A stretch of 64,000 nucleotides of DNA from Pseudomonadota bacterium (GCA_963204905.1 CAUJJN010000192.1:40991-104990); one strand, 5' to 3'. Numbered from the stretch's first letter, positions 54,992 to 64,000 are shown. Notes: a model not told the origin generated them from the letters alone. Translations and numbers: made by a program.

Positions 54992-55417
54992 ATGAGTGCA
55001 CAATCGGATCGCCAGGGGCAACGTGGCTTATCGGCTTTTCGCGCCATTCGTTCAATCGACTATACGGTCATTTTCGCGCGCGACATGGTTGGCATGCGGC
55101 ACTTCTATGAAAACATACTCGGGTTTCCGTTGATCCGAGAGCTTTCGCCGAAGTGGATCGAGTATCAGGTTGGCGGCAATACGTTGGCATTGGCGACGCC
55201 AAGCCGGACTGCGGCGGATGCTCCGACACCAGACGGCAGCGCCGCGCTTCAGCTTGCGTTCAAAGTCATGGCATCGGAGGTCGACCAGTGTGCCGATGAA
55301 CTTCTGGCCAATGGTGTCAAGTTACTTTCGCCGCCGACCAATCAGTCGTTCGGGCATCGAACGTTGTTCTTCCGTGATCCGGACGGCAACCTGCTCGAGA
55401 TATATGCAGAGATCTAG
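54992..55417 (+). CDS. VOC (glyoxalase/bleomycin-resistance/dioxygenase) family protein
   Basis: This is a 141-residue single-domain vicinal-oxygen-chelate protein. The start is set at the ATG at 54992 (MSAQSDRQGQRGLSAFRAIR), with AGGA 8 bp before; 54944 is an upstream alternative. RSIDYTVIFARDMVGMRHFY begins the first beta-alpha-beta-beta-beta unit, and the second ends HRTLFFRDPDGNLLEIYAEI, where the Glu is the family's metal ligand. The first metal-ligand His is not obvious (the strand starts with D-Y-T-V rather than H), so catalysis is uncertain. It is divergent from the HDAC-like gene and converges on the enoyl-CoA hydratase gene. Confidence 0.85.
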   Translation: MSAQSDRQGQRGLSAFRAIRSIDYTVIFARDMVGMRHFYENILGFPLIRELSPKWIEYQVGGNTLALATPSRTAADAPTPDGSAALQLAFKVMASEVDQCADELLANGVKLLSPPTNQSFGHRTLFFRDPDGNLLEIYAEI

Positions 55418-55435
55418 TTCGTTTTGTTCGTTCGA

Positions 55436-56197
55436 TCAGGCCTTCTTGCGCGCGAAGAAGGCCTTGAAGGCGTTGACTGCTTCCTGCGAACGCATGCGCT
55501 CGCCGAACAACGCGCTCTCGTGATCGATCCGCTCGATCAATTCCTCCGGCGAAGGCTTCAACAGCTTGCGGGAGATCGCGACCGCTTCCGCCGGTAGCGC
55601 GGAAATTTCACGGGCGACCTTCAGGGCTTGAGCGTCAGCTTCGCCCGCCGCGACCACGTCATTGACGAACCCGGCGTCGCGTCCTTCGTCGGCGTTGAGC
55701 GAACGGCCCATCACCAGTGTGGCGAAGGCGCGTTGATGACCGACGGCGCGCGGCATCAGAAGGCTTGATGCGCCTTCCGGCACCAGTCCGAGATGAATAA
55801 AGGGCGTGGAGAATTTTGCATTGGCGCTGGCAACGACGTAGTCGCAGTGAAACAGCATCGTGGTGCCGACGCCGATGGCGATACCGTCAACCGCCGCGAC
55901 CAGTGGCTTGGTGTTGCGCGCGAGCGCGTGCAGGAAGCCGAGCGCGGCGGAAGGGCGCGGTTTGTCGGCGCTGGCGGTGCCGCCTTTGAGAAAATCCTCG
56001 AGGTCGTTGCCGGCGGTGAACACGCCCTTGCCGCCGGTGAGGATGAGGCAACGGATCGCGGCGTTGTCCTGCGCGCTGTTGATCGCGACGGTGGTGGCCC
56101 GATACATATCCTGTGTCAGCGCATTCTTCTTGTCGGGGCGATTGAAGGCGATGACGCGCGTGGCCTCGGTGTCGGTCACGGTCAGATGGTCGGTCAT
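55436..56197 (-). CDS. Enoyl-CoA hydratase/isomerase family protein
   Basis: This is a 253-residue crotonase-fold enzyme. The start is the ATG at 56197 (MTDHLTVTDTEATRVIAFNR); the 441-residue track ORF continues into an antisense frame of the upstream gene and is an artefact. NRPDKKNALTQDMYRATTVA, the oxyanion loop LTGGKGVFTAGNDLEDFL and VAAVDGIAIGVGTTMLFHCD identify the family. The first catalytic Glu of true hydratases is not clearly placed (GVGTTMLFHCD), so isomerase or other activity is possible. It lies 70 bp after the acyl-CoA dehydrogenase gene on the same strand, suggesting a shared acyl-CoA degradation step. Confidence 0.92.
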   Translation of the reverse strand: MTDHLTVTDTEATRVIAFNRPDKKNALTQDMYRATTVAINSAQDNAAIRCLILTGGKGVFTAGNDLEDFLKGGTASADKPRPSAALGFLHALARNTKPLVAAVDGIAIGVGTTMLFHCDYVVASANAKFSTPFIHLGLVPEGASSLLMPRAVGHQRAFATLVMGRSLNADEGRDAGFVNDVVAAGEADAQALKVAREISALPAEAVAISRKLLKPSPEELIERIDHESALFGERMRSQEAVNAFKAFFARKKA

Positions 56198-56267
56198 GAG
56201 GGGTCCTTTCGCGTCGGGGATTCTTGCGGCGAAACGGTGACGAAAATGTGCGGCCTTGGCGCCCGTT

Positions 56268-58052
56268 TCAGGCCAGCAAAATCGCGTCCGCCCCGAGCAC
56301 CGTTTCGGCGCTTTCAACCACCGTGCGTTCGAGCGAGGCGGCCTGCACCGCGACATTCTCGGCAAAGAACCGCGCCAGCGTGACGTAACGCTTCGGATCG
56401 CCGAACTGGTCGCCGCTGTCACGCGCCGCCATCGCCTCGCTGGCCAACATGCAGCCGCCGAGTGTCGAACCGAACAGGCGGAGATAGGGCGTCGCGCCCG
56501 CGAGGGCTTCGTTCGGCGCGGTGCCGAGGCGTTCGAGCAGCCAGCGGCTGGTGCGTTCGAGCGACTCCAGCGCCTCGCGCAGTTTCGCACCGGTCGGGCC
56601 GAACGCCGGATCGTTCGACGTTTCGACGCGCTTGACGATGTCGGACAATTCACCAAGCAGCGCCCACACCGACTCGCCGCCCTTGACGCCGAGCTTGCGC
56701 GTGACGAGGTCGATCGACTGGATGCCATTGGTGCCCTCGTAGATCGGTGTGATGCGGGCATCGCGCAGGTGTTGCGCCGCGCCGGTCTCCTCGATGAAGC
56801 CCATGCCGCCGTGAATCTGGACGCCGAGCGAAGCGACCTCGTTGCCGATGTCGGTGGAGAACGCCTTTGCGATCGGGGTGAGCAGAGCGCCGCGCGCGGC
56901 GGCGGCGGCGCGGACGGCGGGGTCCTTGGCGCGGGCGGCGACGTCCAACGCCACGGCGGTGGCGTAGCAGATCGTGCGCGCGGCCGCGGTCATCGCGCGC
57001 ATTTGCAGCAACATGCGCTTGATGTCCGGATGGACGATGATCGGATCGGGGCCGGTACTGGTCGAGCCGATGCCCTTGCCCTGCTTGCGTTCCTGCGCGT
57101 AGGCGAGGGCCTGCTGATAGGCGCGGTCGGCAAGGCCGACGCCTTGCAGGCCGACGCCGAGGCGCGCCTGATTCATCATCGTGAACATGCATTGCATCCC
57201 ACGATTTTCCTCGCCGATCAGGTATCCCACCGCGCCGCCGTTGTCGCCCATGGTCATGGTGCAGGTGGGGGAGGCGTGAATGCCGAGCTTGTGTTCAACG
57301 CCGGACGGATAGACATCGTTGCGCGCGCCGAGCGAGCCGTCGGCGTTGACAAGAAACTTCGGAATCAGGAACAGCGAAATGCCCTTGGTGCCGGCGGGTG
57401 CGTCCGGCAGGCGCGCCAGCACGAAATGAATGATGTTATCAGTCATGTCGTGGTCGCCGTAAGTGATGAAGATCTTGGTGCCGCTGATGCGATAGGTGCC
57501 GTCGCCGGCGCGCTCGGCGCGCGAGCGCAGCAGGCCGACGTCGGAGCCCGCGTGCGGCTCGGTCAATTGCATGGTGCCGGGCCATTCGCCGGAGATCAGC
57601 TTGGCGAGGTAGATGTTCTTCAACTCCGCGCTGCCGTGGGCGTCGAGCGCCTCGATGGCGCTGGCGGTCAACAGCGGGCACAGTTCGAACGCGATGTTCG
57701 CCGCGCTCCAGATTTCGGTGCAGGCGGCGTTGACCGCCCCCGGCAATCCCTGGCCGCCGAATTCCTCGCTGCCGGCGACTGCGTTCCAGCCCGCGGCGGT
57801 CCAGCGCTGATAGGCATCCGGCCAACCCGGCGCGGTGGTCACCTTGTTGTCGGCAAGCTTGACACCGTTCTGGTCGCCGACGCGGTTGAGCGGCGCCAGC
57901 ACGTCGCTCGCGAACTTGCCGGCTTCCTCCAGCACGGCAGCGGCGATGTCGGCGTCGTAATCGCCCAGATGGCCGGCGTCGACCGCGGCCTGCAAGCCAG
58001 CGCCGTGATTGAGGGCCAGCAGAATGTCGTTGATGGGCGCGCGATAGGTCAT
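56268..58052 (-). CDS. Acyl-CoA dehydrogenase family protein with C-terminal extension
   Basis: This is a 594-residue FAD enzyme. The start is the ATG at 58052 (MTYRAPINDILLALNHGAGL); the 58124 track start is extended. After an N-terminal 'AcylCoADH_N'-type region, LTEPHAGSDVGLLRSRAERA (FAD/substrate loop), TFSDHDMTD-like GDHDMTDNIIHFVLARLPDA and TPIYEGTNGIQSIDLVTRKL (the catalytic-base region of the long form) are seen, followed by a roughly 130-residue C-terminal domain found in the roughly 600-residue group. It oxidises an acyl-CoA at the alpha-beta bond and passes electrons to ETF. Chain-length preference is unknown. The enoyl-CoA hydratase gene follows on the same strand. Confidence 0.95.
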   Translation of the reverse strand: MTYRAPINDILLALNHGAGLQAAVDAGHLGDYDADIAAAVLEEAGKFASDVLAPLNRVGDQNGVKLADNKVTTAPGWPDAYQRWTAAGWNAVAGSEEFGGQGLPGAVNAACTEIWSAANIAFELCPLLTASAIEALDAHGSAELKNIYLAKLISGEWPGTMQLTEPHAGSDVGLLRSRAERAGDGTYRISGTKIFITYGDHDMTDNIIHFVLARLPDAPAGTKGISLFLIPKFLVNADGSLGARNDVYPSGVEHKLGIHASPTCTMTMGDNGGAVGYLIGEENRGMQCMFTMMNQARLGVGLQGVGLADRAYQQALAYAQERKQGKGIGSTSTGPDPIIVHPDIKRMLLQMRAMTAAARTICYATAVALDVAARAKDPAVRAAAAARGALLTPIAKAFSTDIGNEVASLGVQIHGGMGFIEETGAAQHLRDARITPIYEGTNGIQSIDLVTRKLGVKGGESVWALLGELSDIVKRVETSNDPAFGPTGAKLREALESLERTSRWLLERLGTAPNEALAGATPYLRLFGSTLGGCMLASEAMAARDSGDQFGDPKRYVTLARFFAENVAVQAASLERTVVESAETVLGADAILLA

Positions 58053-58252
58053 GGCGTGGCACTCACGAGGTTGGAGACTGGCTGTCGTCTTCCCATGAAA
58101 CCACAGCCTTCTCAACACCCCCAAGGGGAAATTGCGGTGCGGAGAAACGGTCGCAGGATGGGGTGGGATCGATCGTGGACGGCATCATTGTAGGGCGCTG
58201 ACGCGATCGCGCCATCGATGTGCGGAGCGGGTCGTCGTCCGGTGCGAAGGTT

Positions 58253-59401
58253 CTACGCGGCCAGCCTGTCGAGGCTTGATGTTCGGACGCGGTTGCGCCC
58301 CTCGGACTTGGCGTCATAGAGCGCCTCGTCGGCACGGATCAGCAACGACTGCAAGGTCTCGTTGCCCGAGGAATACGAAATTCCGGCGCTGACGGTGGTG
58401 CGGATGAGGCCGCCCGTCGTCGGAATCGTCATCGCCTCGACCTGCTCCCGGATGCGTTCCGCGATGGCGGTGGGTGCGCGTGGGTTTTCATCGGAGATGA
58501 CGATGCAAAACTCCTCGCCGCCCATGCGCGCGGCAAGATCGGTCGGGCGAATGTTGGCGCGGATGAGTTCGGCGAACGCTTTCAGCGTCTGGTCGCCGCA
58601 GTCGTGGCCGAAGTGGTCGTTGATCTTCTTGAAGTAGTCGAGGTCCATCGCCACCAGCGCCGTTCCCGCAGGAACGGGAGCCGACGGATTTTGCAAGAAC
58701 GCCCGGCGGTTCATCAGCCCGGTGAGAGCGTCGGTCATGGCTTCGCGTTTGTGCCGGTTGGCGATGCGCGCCTGATTGAGCGCGAGCGACAAGGTGCCGA
58801 TGCTGGTCAAGCCGACGATGACGACAATGGAGTTGATGTCCTCGGCCCAGTTCGAGGGCCGCGCCGTCAGAACGTACTGCGCTTCGTGGAGCAGCGCATA
58901 ACCACACAGCACGAACGATAGCGAGACGATCAGATAGAGCGCAGCGTTAACCGACATGAGAACACGCGATTCCGCGCGGGCGGTCCAGTATTGATGGGCG
59001 GAAGCGAGCATCAGCACGCCGATCACGATGTTCCCCGCCATCGTGCCGATGCCGGAATAGCCCAGTGCGAAGGCAATGGCTGTCGAAAGACTGCCAAGAA
59101 CGACAATCGCCGCCGCCGAAAGCCATTCGGCGCGACCGGAGCAGAATTTCGCCGAGCCGACATGGAGCAGGCCGAAGCCGGCGATCAGAAACAGGAAGGA
59201 GACGAGCAGGAATGCGGCGTTGTAGCTCTCGACCACGCTTCCGAAGAAGGCGAGCCCGACCAGGATCAAGGCAATGCCGAGCGACCATTTCAGGAGGTGC
59301 GTTTGCCGGCGCGCGACGATCCACATCATGAACAGCGTCAATCCGAGCGAGGCGCCCGAAAAACCGATGGCGATGAGGATGGAGAATTGATCGAGAAGCA
59401 T
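58253..59401 (-). CDS. Membrane diguanylate cyclase (GGDEF)
   Basis: This is a 382-residue protein. About residues 1-205 contain six or seven hydrophobic helices (e.g. ILIAIGFSGASLGLTLFMMW) forming a membrane sensor region with no named ligand motif; about 215-378 is a GGDEF domain with the active-site GGEEF in ARMGGEEFCIVISDE. An RxxD inhibitory site (RPTD) sits exactly five residues before GGEEF, so product feedback is likely. It should make cyclic di-GMP and affect motility or adhesion. No EAL domain is present. It is a single gene with a 366-bp upstream region. Confidence 0.94.
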   Translation of the reverse strand: MLLDQFSILIAIGFSGASLGLTLFMMWIVARRQTHLLKWSLGIALILVGLAFFGSVVESYNAAFLLVSFLFLIAGFGLLHVGSAKFCSGRAEWLSAAAIVVLGSLSTAIAFALGYSGIGTMAGNIVIGVLMLASAHQYWTARAESRVLMSVNAALYLIVSLSFVLCGYALLHEAQYVLTARPSNWAEDINSIVVIVGLTSIGTLSLALNQARIANRHKREAMTDALTGLMNRRAFLQNPSAPVPAGTALVAMDLDYFKKINDHFGHDCGDQTLKAFAELIRANIRPTDLAARMGGEEFCIVISDENPRAPTAIAERIREQVEAMTIPTTGGLIRTTVSAGISYSSGNETLQSLLIRADEALYDAKSEGRNRVRTSSLDRLAA

Positions 59402-59767
59402 GTGGGATGAAGCGCCGATGATGGAATTCGGCCGCTTTATACGTCATCGATCCTTACTGATCGAAACAAGACAAAGGCGTTCGCCGTGTAAGGTAATCAA
59501 ACCGTTTAACGGGGAGGCCGGATTTCGCATCATTCGCGGCGGACGCTATTCGGTAGCGCACCATGGTGAGCGATGCCGGACCGGTCGTTCTATTCTTGAG
59601 AACGCGGTCCGTTGGTTGCGATGTTGTCTTTGACTATCGATCCGCTGACATTCGTCCAGAATTCCCGTCATCGCATCGGCGCAGCCATGGACATGCGGGA
59701 CGACGGGGCGGCGCAACGCGGCCGCCGTCGCCACGGATCCCGGTTCGATTGGCGGAAATGCGTTCAG
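59402..59767. other. Intergenic region upstream of the GGDEF gene
   Basis: The 366-bp interval between the GGDEF and YegP-like genes contains no ORF that resembles a known family. An AT-rich patch around 59455-59510 is the most likely place for the GGDEF-gene promoter on the minus strand. No hairpin or repeat stands out. Confidence 0.5.
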
Positions 59768-59953
59768 CTATTTGCCGGTGTTGTCTTCGACGGCCGCCCC
59801 GCCCGCGTTCTTCTGGATCGACGCGATGGCATCCTGCGCGGACTTCTTTTGCTTATAGCCTTCGGAGCCGAACATGATTTCCCCGTTGGGCGCCTTGAAG
59901 CGGAAACGGGTTTCGCCGGCCTTGTCGGTGTAGAGCTCGAATTTGTAAGCCAT
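59768..59953 (-). CDS. YegP-like DUF1508 small protein
   Basis: This is a 61-residue protein. YKFELYTDKAGETRFRFKAP then NGEIMFGSEGYKQKKSAQDA is the single DUF1508 (YegP) repeat; larger members carry two. The family fold is a small beta-rich domain of unknown biochemical role, often induced by stress. The stop lies 366 bp from the GGDEF gene. It is short but well matched, so the gene is likely real. A larger overlapping minus-strand frame in the track is a shadow. Confidence 0.85.
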   Translation of the reverse strand: MAYKFELYTDKAGETRFRFKAPNGEIMFGSEGYKQKKSAQDAIASIQKNAGGAAVEDNTGK

Positions 59954-60103
59954 GGTATTTCCCCAGCCATTGCGTCAATTCCATAGCGTTGGCGATGGTG
60001 GTCGATGAGTCAAGCCGGTTGGTTCCCAAATACGGCTTCGATCGCCGGGACATCCTGGCACCCGGTGCGTCAGTGCCCGTTCGCCGTCAATGGGCATCAA
60101 TGC

Positions 60104-62884
60104 CTACGTCTTGATGGCGGCGTCCCGGCGCTCGCGTTTGCGCGCCATCAGCGCCAGAGCCGGCAGGTCCGTCATCGCTGCCGCGACGGGCAGCTTCCCG
60201 GTCCGCTCGGCGCGGTCGGGAGTATCGACGGTATAGGCGGATATATCGAGCGTGGCGTCAAACGCGGCGCGCGGCCAATGCCGTCCGCCCTCGGTGATCC
60301 CGGCAAAGCCACGGCCTACCGCGACGATCACGGCGTTGTCCTGATGTTCCCGCGCGTAGGCGATGATGTGATCGCGATCCGGACCTTCGACAACGAGGGG
60401 GTGATATGTCCCTTTGCTGAACACGTCTGGAAGCGCGCGGCGGATATCCAGCAACGTCTTCGTCCATGCCAGCTTGAGGTGGCCGTTTGTCCGGTTCTCG
60501 ACCAGCACAGGCCAGTCCATCGGCCCAGTCTGATCGAGGGCGGCGTCACGGGCGGCGAAATCGACCGGGCGGCGGTTGTCGGGATCGACCAGCGACAAAT
60601 CCCAGAACTCGGTGCCCTGATAAAAGTCGGGAATGCCCGGCATGGTCGTCTTCAGCGTGATCTGGCTGAGCGAATTCAGCGCGCCGAGCAGCGACAGCCG
60701 GCTCGCGAACGCCGTGATCGATTCGAGAAATTCCCGATTTGCATCGCCGAGAATGCGATCGAGAAAAACGGCCAGTCCGTTTTCGTAGGCGATGTTCGGG
60801 TTCAGCCAGCTTGTGTCCAGCTTGTTTTCGCGGGCAGCCTTGATCGCGTAGGCCTTGAAGCGTTCGGGAAACGATGAATCCCATGGCAGCGGCCACGCGC
60901 CGACCAGGCTCTGATACAACAGATACTCGAAGGCGGAGGAGGGGCTGCGATTGTCGTCGGCGTTCTGAATGAGCGGCCTGTTGATGCGTTTCCATCGCGC
61001 GACGCAGTCTCTCCATTCGCCGGCAAGCTCCGGAAGCGCGGTCAGGCGGGCCCGTGCATCCTCGCCACGCTTGGTGTCGTGGGTCGCGGTGGCGGTGAGG
61101 CCGTGCGGAAACGTTGTCTGGCGTTTCGACAGCGCCGCATGAAACGACGCCACGGAAACGCGGTGGCCGGCGGGATCGCCTCCCACTTCGTTGAGCGCGA
61201 GCAGGCGGGGATAGCGATAGAACGCGGTGTCTTCCAGCGATTTCGCCATCAAGGGTCCGGTGAACTGTTGAACCTTGAGCGCAAAGCGGCGAATGCGCGG
61301 CCTGCCGGTTGCTGCGCCCTCCGTTGCCGCCAGATCCATGGTGAGAACGCTGTAGAGGAAATCGAAGATACTGCGCTCCGCGCCGTGCCAATGCGCCCGT
61401 GCGCGCGCGATGGTCCGTTCGATGAGCGCGCGATCGCTCGGCGACGGCCCGTTGGCATCGATGTAGGTGCGATAGACCGGAAAGTGCAAGACATAAAGCT
61501 CGAGAGCCTGCCGCAAGCTGTCGGCGGAGAAGTCGCGCGTTGTGTAGTGGCCGTTCGCGATGCGGATCAGCAATTTCGTCAGCACGGTGAACTCGCTGAC
61601 GAGCAGGGTTTCGAGGACGCGGCGCTTGGACTCGAGAAGGACAGGCGGGAAGTCGGGCTTGATCCCGGCTGCGCGGTGGAGCGTGCCGTCGAGGCTGTCG
61701 AAGCCGGCGGCGTCGACGAGACCGCGCGTGATCATGTTCATCCACTCATAACCGGTGGTGCCATGGACACCCGCGAAACGCGGCAGCTCCTCGCCTTCTC
61801 CAAGGATTTTTTCGACCACCAGATAGAAGGGGCCGGGCGCGTTGGCGCGGGCGGTGCGGATCAGGCGTTGCAAGCGTTGACAATACTGCGCCGGATCGCT
61901 GAGACCATCGATGTGATCAAGCCGAAGGCCTTGAATACTGTTCTCGGCGATCAATCGCCGCACAAGCCGATGCGTTCTCTCGAAGGTCGCGATGTCCTCG
62001 ACGCGGAGACCGGCCAGATCGTTGACGTCGAAGAACCGGCGATAGTTGATATCGCTGGCGGCGAGACGCCAGTTGGCCAGCTTGTAGTGCTGACGTTCAA
62101 GCAGATGATGCAGCGCCGCGGTCTGCGGCGGCCGGTCGGGGCCGGCGCGATAGGCATCGAGCCCTCGATCGATGACTTCCCGCGCCCCGGCGAGACGGGA
62201 CAGTTCGCCCTTCATGTCCGGCGCTTGCGTGCGGTTCGGGCGTCGCAGCCCCTTGTAGCGCGACGCGATCGTCGCCAACTGCTGCCCGACCGCGGTATCG
62301 GCCGCCTGCGCTTCGTCGACGATCACGTTCAGGACTTCGCTATAGCGCTCCGGTGTGATCGGCAGTTTGTGCTCAAAATACCATGCCGAGAAACTGCCGG
62401 TCGCGGCGTCGAAACGCAGTTGAATGTCGCCTTGCTGGAGTGCGTTGCCGTAGGAAGTACCGAGGATCGGCAGCAACAGTCCGCCGCGCGCCCGGAACGC
62501 CAGCAGATCCCAATCGATATCGAACGAGGCCGCGAAGGGGGAGGACCGCCCCCATTCGAGGACGTCCAGCCACCACGGATTGTCGGAAAAGTGCACGCCC
62601 ATGTGGTTGGGAACGAAGTCGAGGATCAGTCCGAGATCTTCGCGTTTCAGGGCCGCGCTGAAACGCTTGAATCCCTCTTCGCCACCGAGTTCGGGATTGA
62701 CGGCATTGTGATCGACGACATCATAGCCGTGACTGCTGCCGTGCCGTGCCTTGAGAAACGGCGAAGTATAGACATGGCTGATGCCGAGCTTGTTGAGATA
62801 GGGCGCGATGGCTGCCGCCGCGTCGAAATTGAATTCGGCGGTGAGTTGCAGACGATAAGTCGCGCGCGGGATTGTCAGGAGCAT
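60104..62884 (-). CDS. treY: Malto-oligosyltrehalose synthase TreY
   Basis: This 926-residue GH13-type enzyme converts the reducing end of maltodextrins to a trehalose unit by intramolecular transglucosylation. The TIM-barrel start is PRATYRLQLTAEFNFDAAAA, with DFVPNHMGVHFSDNPWW (conserved region I), GLRLDHIDGLSDPAQYC (region II, nucleophile Asp) and FYLVVEKILGEGEEL (region III, acid Glu). The C-terminal part includes GTEFWDLSLVDPDNRRPVDF and a final beta-sandwich. Its ATG at 62884 follows directly on the treZ stop (TGAATG), so the two are translated together. Trehalose made this way serves as an osmoprotectant. Length fits the family. Confidence 0.97.
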   Translation of the reverse strand: MLLTIPRATYRLQLTAEFNFDAAAAIAPYLNKLGISHVYTSPFLKARHGSSHGYDVVDHNAVNPELGGEEGFKRFSAALKREDLGLILDFVPNHMGVHFSDNPWWLDVLEWGRSSPFAASFDIDWDLLAFRARGGLLLPILGTSYGNALQQGDIQLRFDAATGSFSAWYFEHKLPITPERYSEVLNVIVDEAQAADTAVGQQLATIASRYKGLRRPNRTQAPDMKGELSRLAGAREVIDRGLDAYRAGPDRPPQTAALHHLLERQHYKLANWRLAASDINYRRFFDVNDLAGLRVEDIATFERTHRLVRRLIAENSIQGLRLDHIDGLSDPAQYCQRLQRLIRTARANAPGPFYLVVEKILGEGEELPRFAGVHGTTGYEWMNMITRGLVDAAGFDSLDGTLHRAAGIKPDFPPVLLESKRRVLETLLVSEFTVLTKLLIRIANGHYTTRDFSADSLRQALELYVLHFPVYRTYIDANGPSPSDRALIERTIARARAHWHGAERSIFDFLYSVLTMDLAATEGAATGRPRIRRFALKVQQFTGPLMAKSLEDTAFYRYPRLLALNEVGGDPAGHRVSVASFHAALSKRQTTFPHGLTATATHDTKRGEDARARLTALPELAGEWRDCVARWKRINRPLIQNADDNRSPSSAFEYLLYQSLVGAWPLPWDSSFPERFKAYAIKAARENKLDTSWLNPNIAYENGLAVFLDRILGDANREFLESITAFASRLSLLGALNSLSQITLKTTMPGIPDFYQGTEFWDLSLVDPDNRRPVDFAARDAALDQTGPMDWPVLVENRTNGHLKLAWTKTLLDIRRALPDVFSKGTYHPLVVEGPDRDHIIAYAREHQDNAVIVAVGRGFAGITEGGRHWPRAAFDATLDISAYTVDTPDRAERTGKLPVAAAMTDLPALALMARKRERRDAAIKT

Positions 62885-64000
62885 TCAAGGCTCTCCGATT
62901 GTCCAGGCGACGGACCACGGCGCCGCCACATCCGGATCGGGAGCAGCCCAGAGCGCTTCGCCCGCGATTGTCAGCTCGGCTGCCGGCCGCGCGGTCTCCG
63001 AAAGATTGGCGAAAAGCGCCAGCCATCCCGTGTCACCGAGCCGCCAGCGGGCCGAAAGTTGTCCCGTCGCGGACACGCAGGCATTGTCGAACCGCGCCGA
63101 CGCCAGATGCGGAACGATGCGTTCCCCGCGAACAGTCAGCAGCCTGCGCACCAGCGCGAGCCGCTGCCGCGCGTCGGGCGAGGCGAGTTCGTCCCAGTCG
63201 AGATGCGCGATCTGGAAGGTTGCCTCATCGAGCGGATCGGGAATCTCATCGCCATGGGTGGCATAGGCGTCACGAAACTCGCGACGCCGTCCCTCACGCA
63301 CCGCTTTCGCGAGATCGTCGTTGAAATCGCAAAAGAACGGGAACGGCGCTCGCGATCCCCATTCCTCGCCCATGAACAGCATCGGCGGCATCGGCGCGAG
63401 CAGGGTGATCGCGAGAGCGGCTTCCACGGCGCGCGGGTTTGCTATGGTCTCGAGTCTGTCGCCGAAAGCGCGATTGCCGATCTGGTCGTGGTTCTGCAGG
63501 AAGTTGACGAAGGCGGCCGGCGGCAGATGCCGGCTCGGTTCGCCGCGATGCGCGCCCGCCCGATGGTGCGAGGCCTCGCCCTGATAGACGAATCCCGAAC
63601 CGAGCGCGCGCGCGATATCGCGACGGGACTCCGAATAGTCCTGATAATAGCCGGTGACCTCACTGGTCAGCAGAACGTGCCATGCATGATGATAGTCATC
63701 GTTCCATTGCGCGCGATAGCGTCCATCCGGCGGATCGGTCGATGGATCAAGCAGCGTGGCGCGATTGTCGTCATTCTCGAGCACGAGATGGATCGCGCGC
63801 CCGGTCGCGGCGGCGAAACCTCCGACGTCCCGGCTCAATTCGGCAAGCAGCGGCGGATCGCCCGCTTCGACGATGGCGTGCACCGCATCGAGGCGAAGAC
63901 CGTCGAACCGGTAGTTGGCGAGCCATGAGCGCGCGTTTTCGATCGCGAACCGCCGCACCTCGGGGACCCGATAATCGATGGCGCTTCCCCACGGCGTCGC
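62885..64000 (-). CDS. treZ: Malto-oligosyltrehalose trehalohydrolase TreZ, C-terminal part (5' end outside window)
   Basis: The frame is open to the right window edge (64000); the ORF-track start at 63958 is an internal GTG. The first visible codons read ATPWGSAIDYRVPEVRRFAI, matching the conserved approach to the catalytic Asp in YRFDGLRLDAVHAIVEAGDP. VHLVLEND-like AIHLVLENDDNRATLLDPST holds the acid Glu region, and LFMGEEWGSRAPFPFFCDFN the third region. The missing part should contain the N-terminal E-set domain. TreZ releases trehalose from the TreY product by hydrolysis. It is upstream of and abutting treY. About 371 of the usual 570-600 residues are present. Confidence 0.95.
   Translation of the reverse strand, partial: ATPWGSAIDYRVPEVRRFAIENARSWLANYRFDGLRLDAVHAIVEAGDPPLLAELSRDVGGFAAATGRAIHLVLENDDNRATLLDPSTDPPDGRYRAQWNDDYHHAWHVLLTSEVTGYYQDYSESRRDIARALGSGFVYQGEASHHRAGAHRGEPSRHLPPAAFVNFLQNHDQIGNRAFGDRLETIANPRAVEAALAITLLAPMPPMLFMGEEWGSRAPFPFFCDFNDDLAKAVREGRRREFRDAYATHGDEIPDPLDEATFQIAHLDWDELASPDARQRLALVRRLLTVRGERIVPHLASARFDNACVSATGQLSARWRLGDTGWLALFANLSETARPAAELTIAGEALWAAPDPDVAAPWSVAWTIGEP

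Noticed and set aside
55436-56761. 441-residue version of the enoyl-CoA hydratase
   Set aside because: The first 188 residues are an antisense-free frame read through the upstream acyl-CoA dehydrogenase gene, Arg/Ser-rich without motifs; the family start is the ATG at 56197.
56256-58193. 645-residue plus-strand ORF opposite the acyl-CoA dehydrogenase gene
   Set aside because: It is antisense to a gene with firm catalytic motifs, and its composition (Arg/Ala/Gly/Asp-rich, no motifs) is typical of high-GC shadow frames.
61079-63928. 949-residue plus-strand ORF antisense to treY and treZ
   Set aside because: It spans two genes with clear GH13 motifs on the other strand, has low-complexity Arg/Gly/Val composition and no family motif. 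It is a high-GC shadow frame.

Overview
The window reads as a chromosomal segment of a high-GC alphaproteobacterium, most likely from the Bradyrhizobiaceae (Rhodopseudomonas / Bradyrhizobium / Nitrobacter / Afipia type). This rests on recognisable protein families, the number of branched-chain-amino-acid-type ABC (HAAT) transporters, acyl-CoA enzymes, and a dispersed intergenic palindromic repeat of the kind common in this family. The genus is inferred, not proven. No rRNA, tRNA, CRISPR array, insertion sequence or prophage was found.

Layout. 1-340 is the 3' end of a sugar-nucleotide epimerase. 475-9010 (minus) is a catabolic uptake operon: livG, long-chain acyl-CoA synthetase, livH, livM, binding protein, livF and a PaaK-like CoA ligase. 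A divergent Crp/Fnr-family regulator lies beside it (9430-10104). 10356-14407 holds a two-domain CaiB/BaiF CoA-transferase, purU and a DUF2939 protein. 14683-19360 (plus) is a second complete HAAT operon, followed by a MetE-like methyltransferase. 20868-24769 is an AT-richer surface-glycan cassette (polysaccharide pyruvyl transferase, coiled-coil protein, GT2-GT4 fusion) that ends against a frameshifted acyltransferase remnant. 25135-29334 is an S-adenosylmethionine-cycle block (putative HTH-methyltransferase, metK, ahcY). A DegT aminotransferase, an orphan HAAT binding protein, a globin-type chemoreceptor, a FAH-family hydrolase, an ABC exporter, galE and a heptosyltransferase fill 29845-38845.

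The second half is mostly housekeeping and signalling: an ECF sigma/anti-sigma pair, fabI, a histidine phosphatase, aroC, a class III adenylate cyclase, clpS, a membrane chemoreceptor, a DUF1194 protein, a TrmA/RlmD-type methyltransferase, tlyA, dxs, a membrane alpha/beta-hydrolase-like protein, xseB and an HDAC-like deacetylase. It continues with a VOC protein, enoyl-CoA hydratase, acyl-CoA dehydrogenase, a GGDEF diguanylate cyclase, a YegP-like protein, treY and the 3' part of treZ, which runs off the right edge.

How the genes fit together. The first operon appears to couple import of an organic acid to its CoA activation (two ligases in one transcription unit), with beta-oxidation-type enzymes elsewhere in the window. 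The MetE-like protein, methyltransferase, metK and ahcY form a methyl-cycle neighbourhood interrupted by the glycan cassette. The most interesting signals are: a globin-coupled chemoreceptor whose expected haem-ligating His is Asn; two mutually exclusive hairpins just upstream of ahcY, one covering the ribosome binding site; a putative HTH-methyltransferase fusion with repeated TGCCCAC motifs upstream; the low-GC glycan cassette with its 42-bp coiled-coil repeats and acyltransferase pseudogene; and a CoA-transferase fusion in which only one half keeps the expected catalytic Asp. I found no clearly new defence or mobile system.
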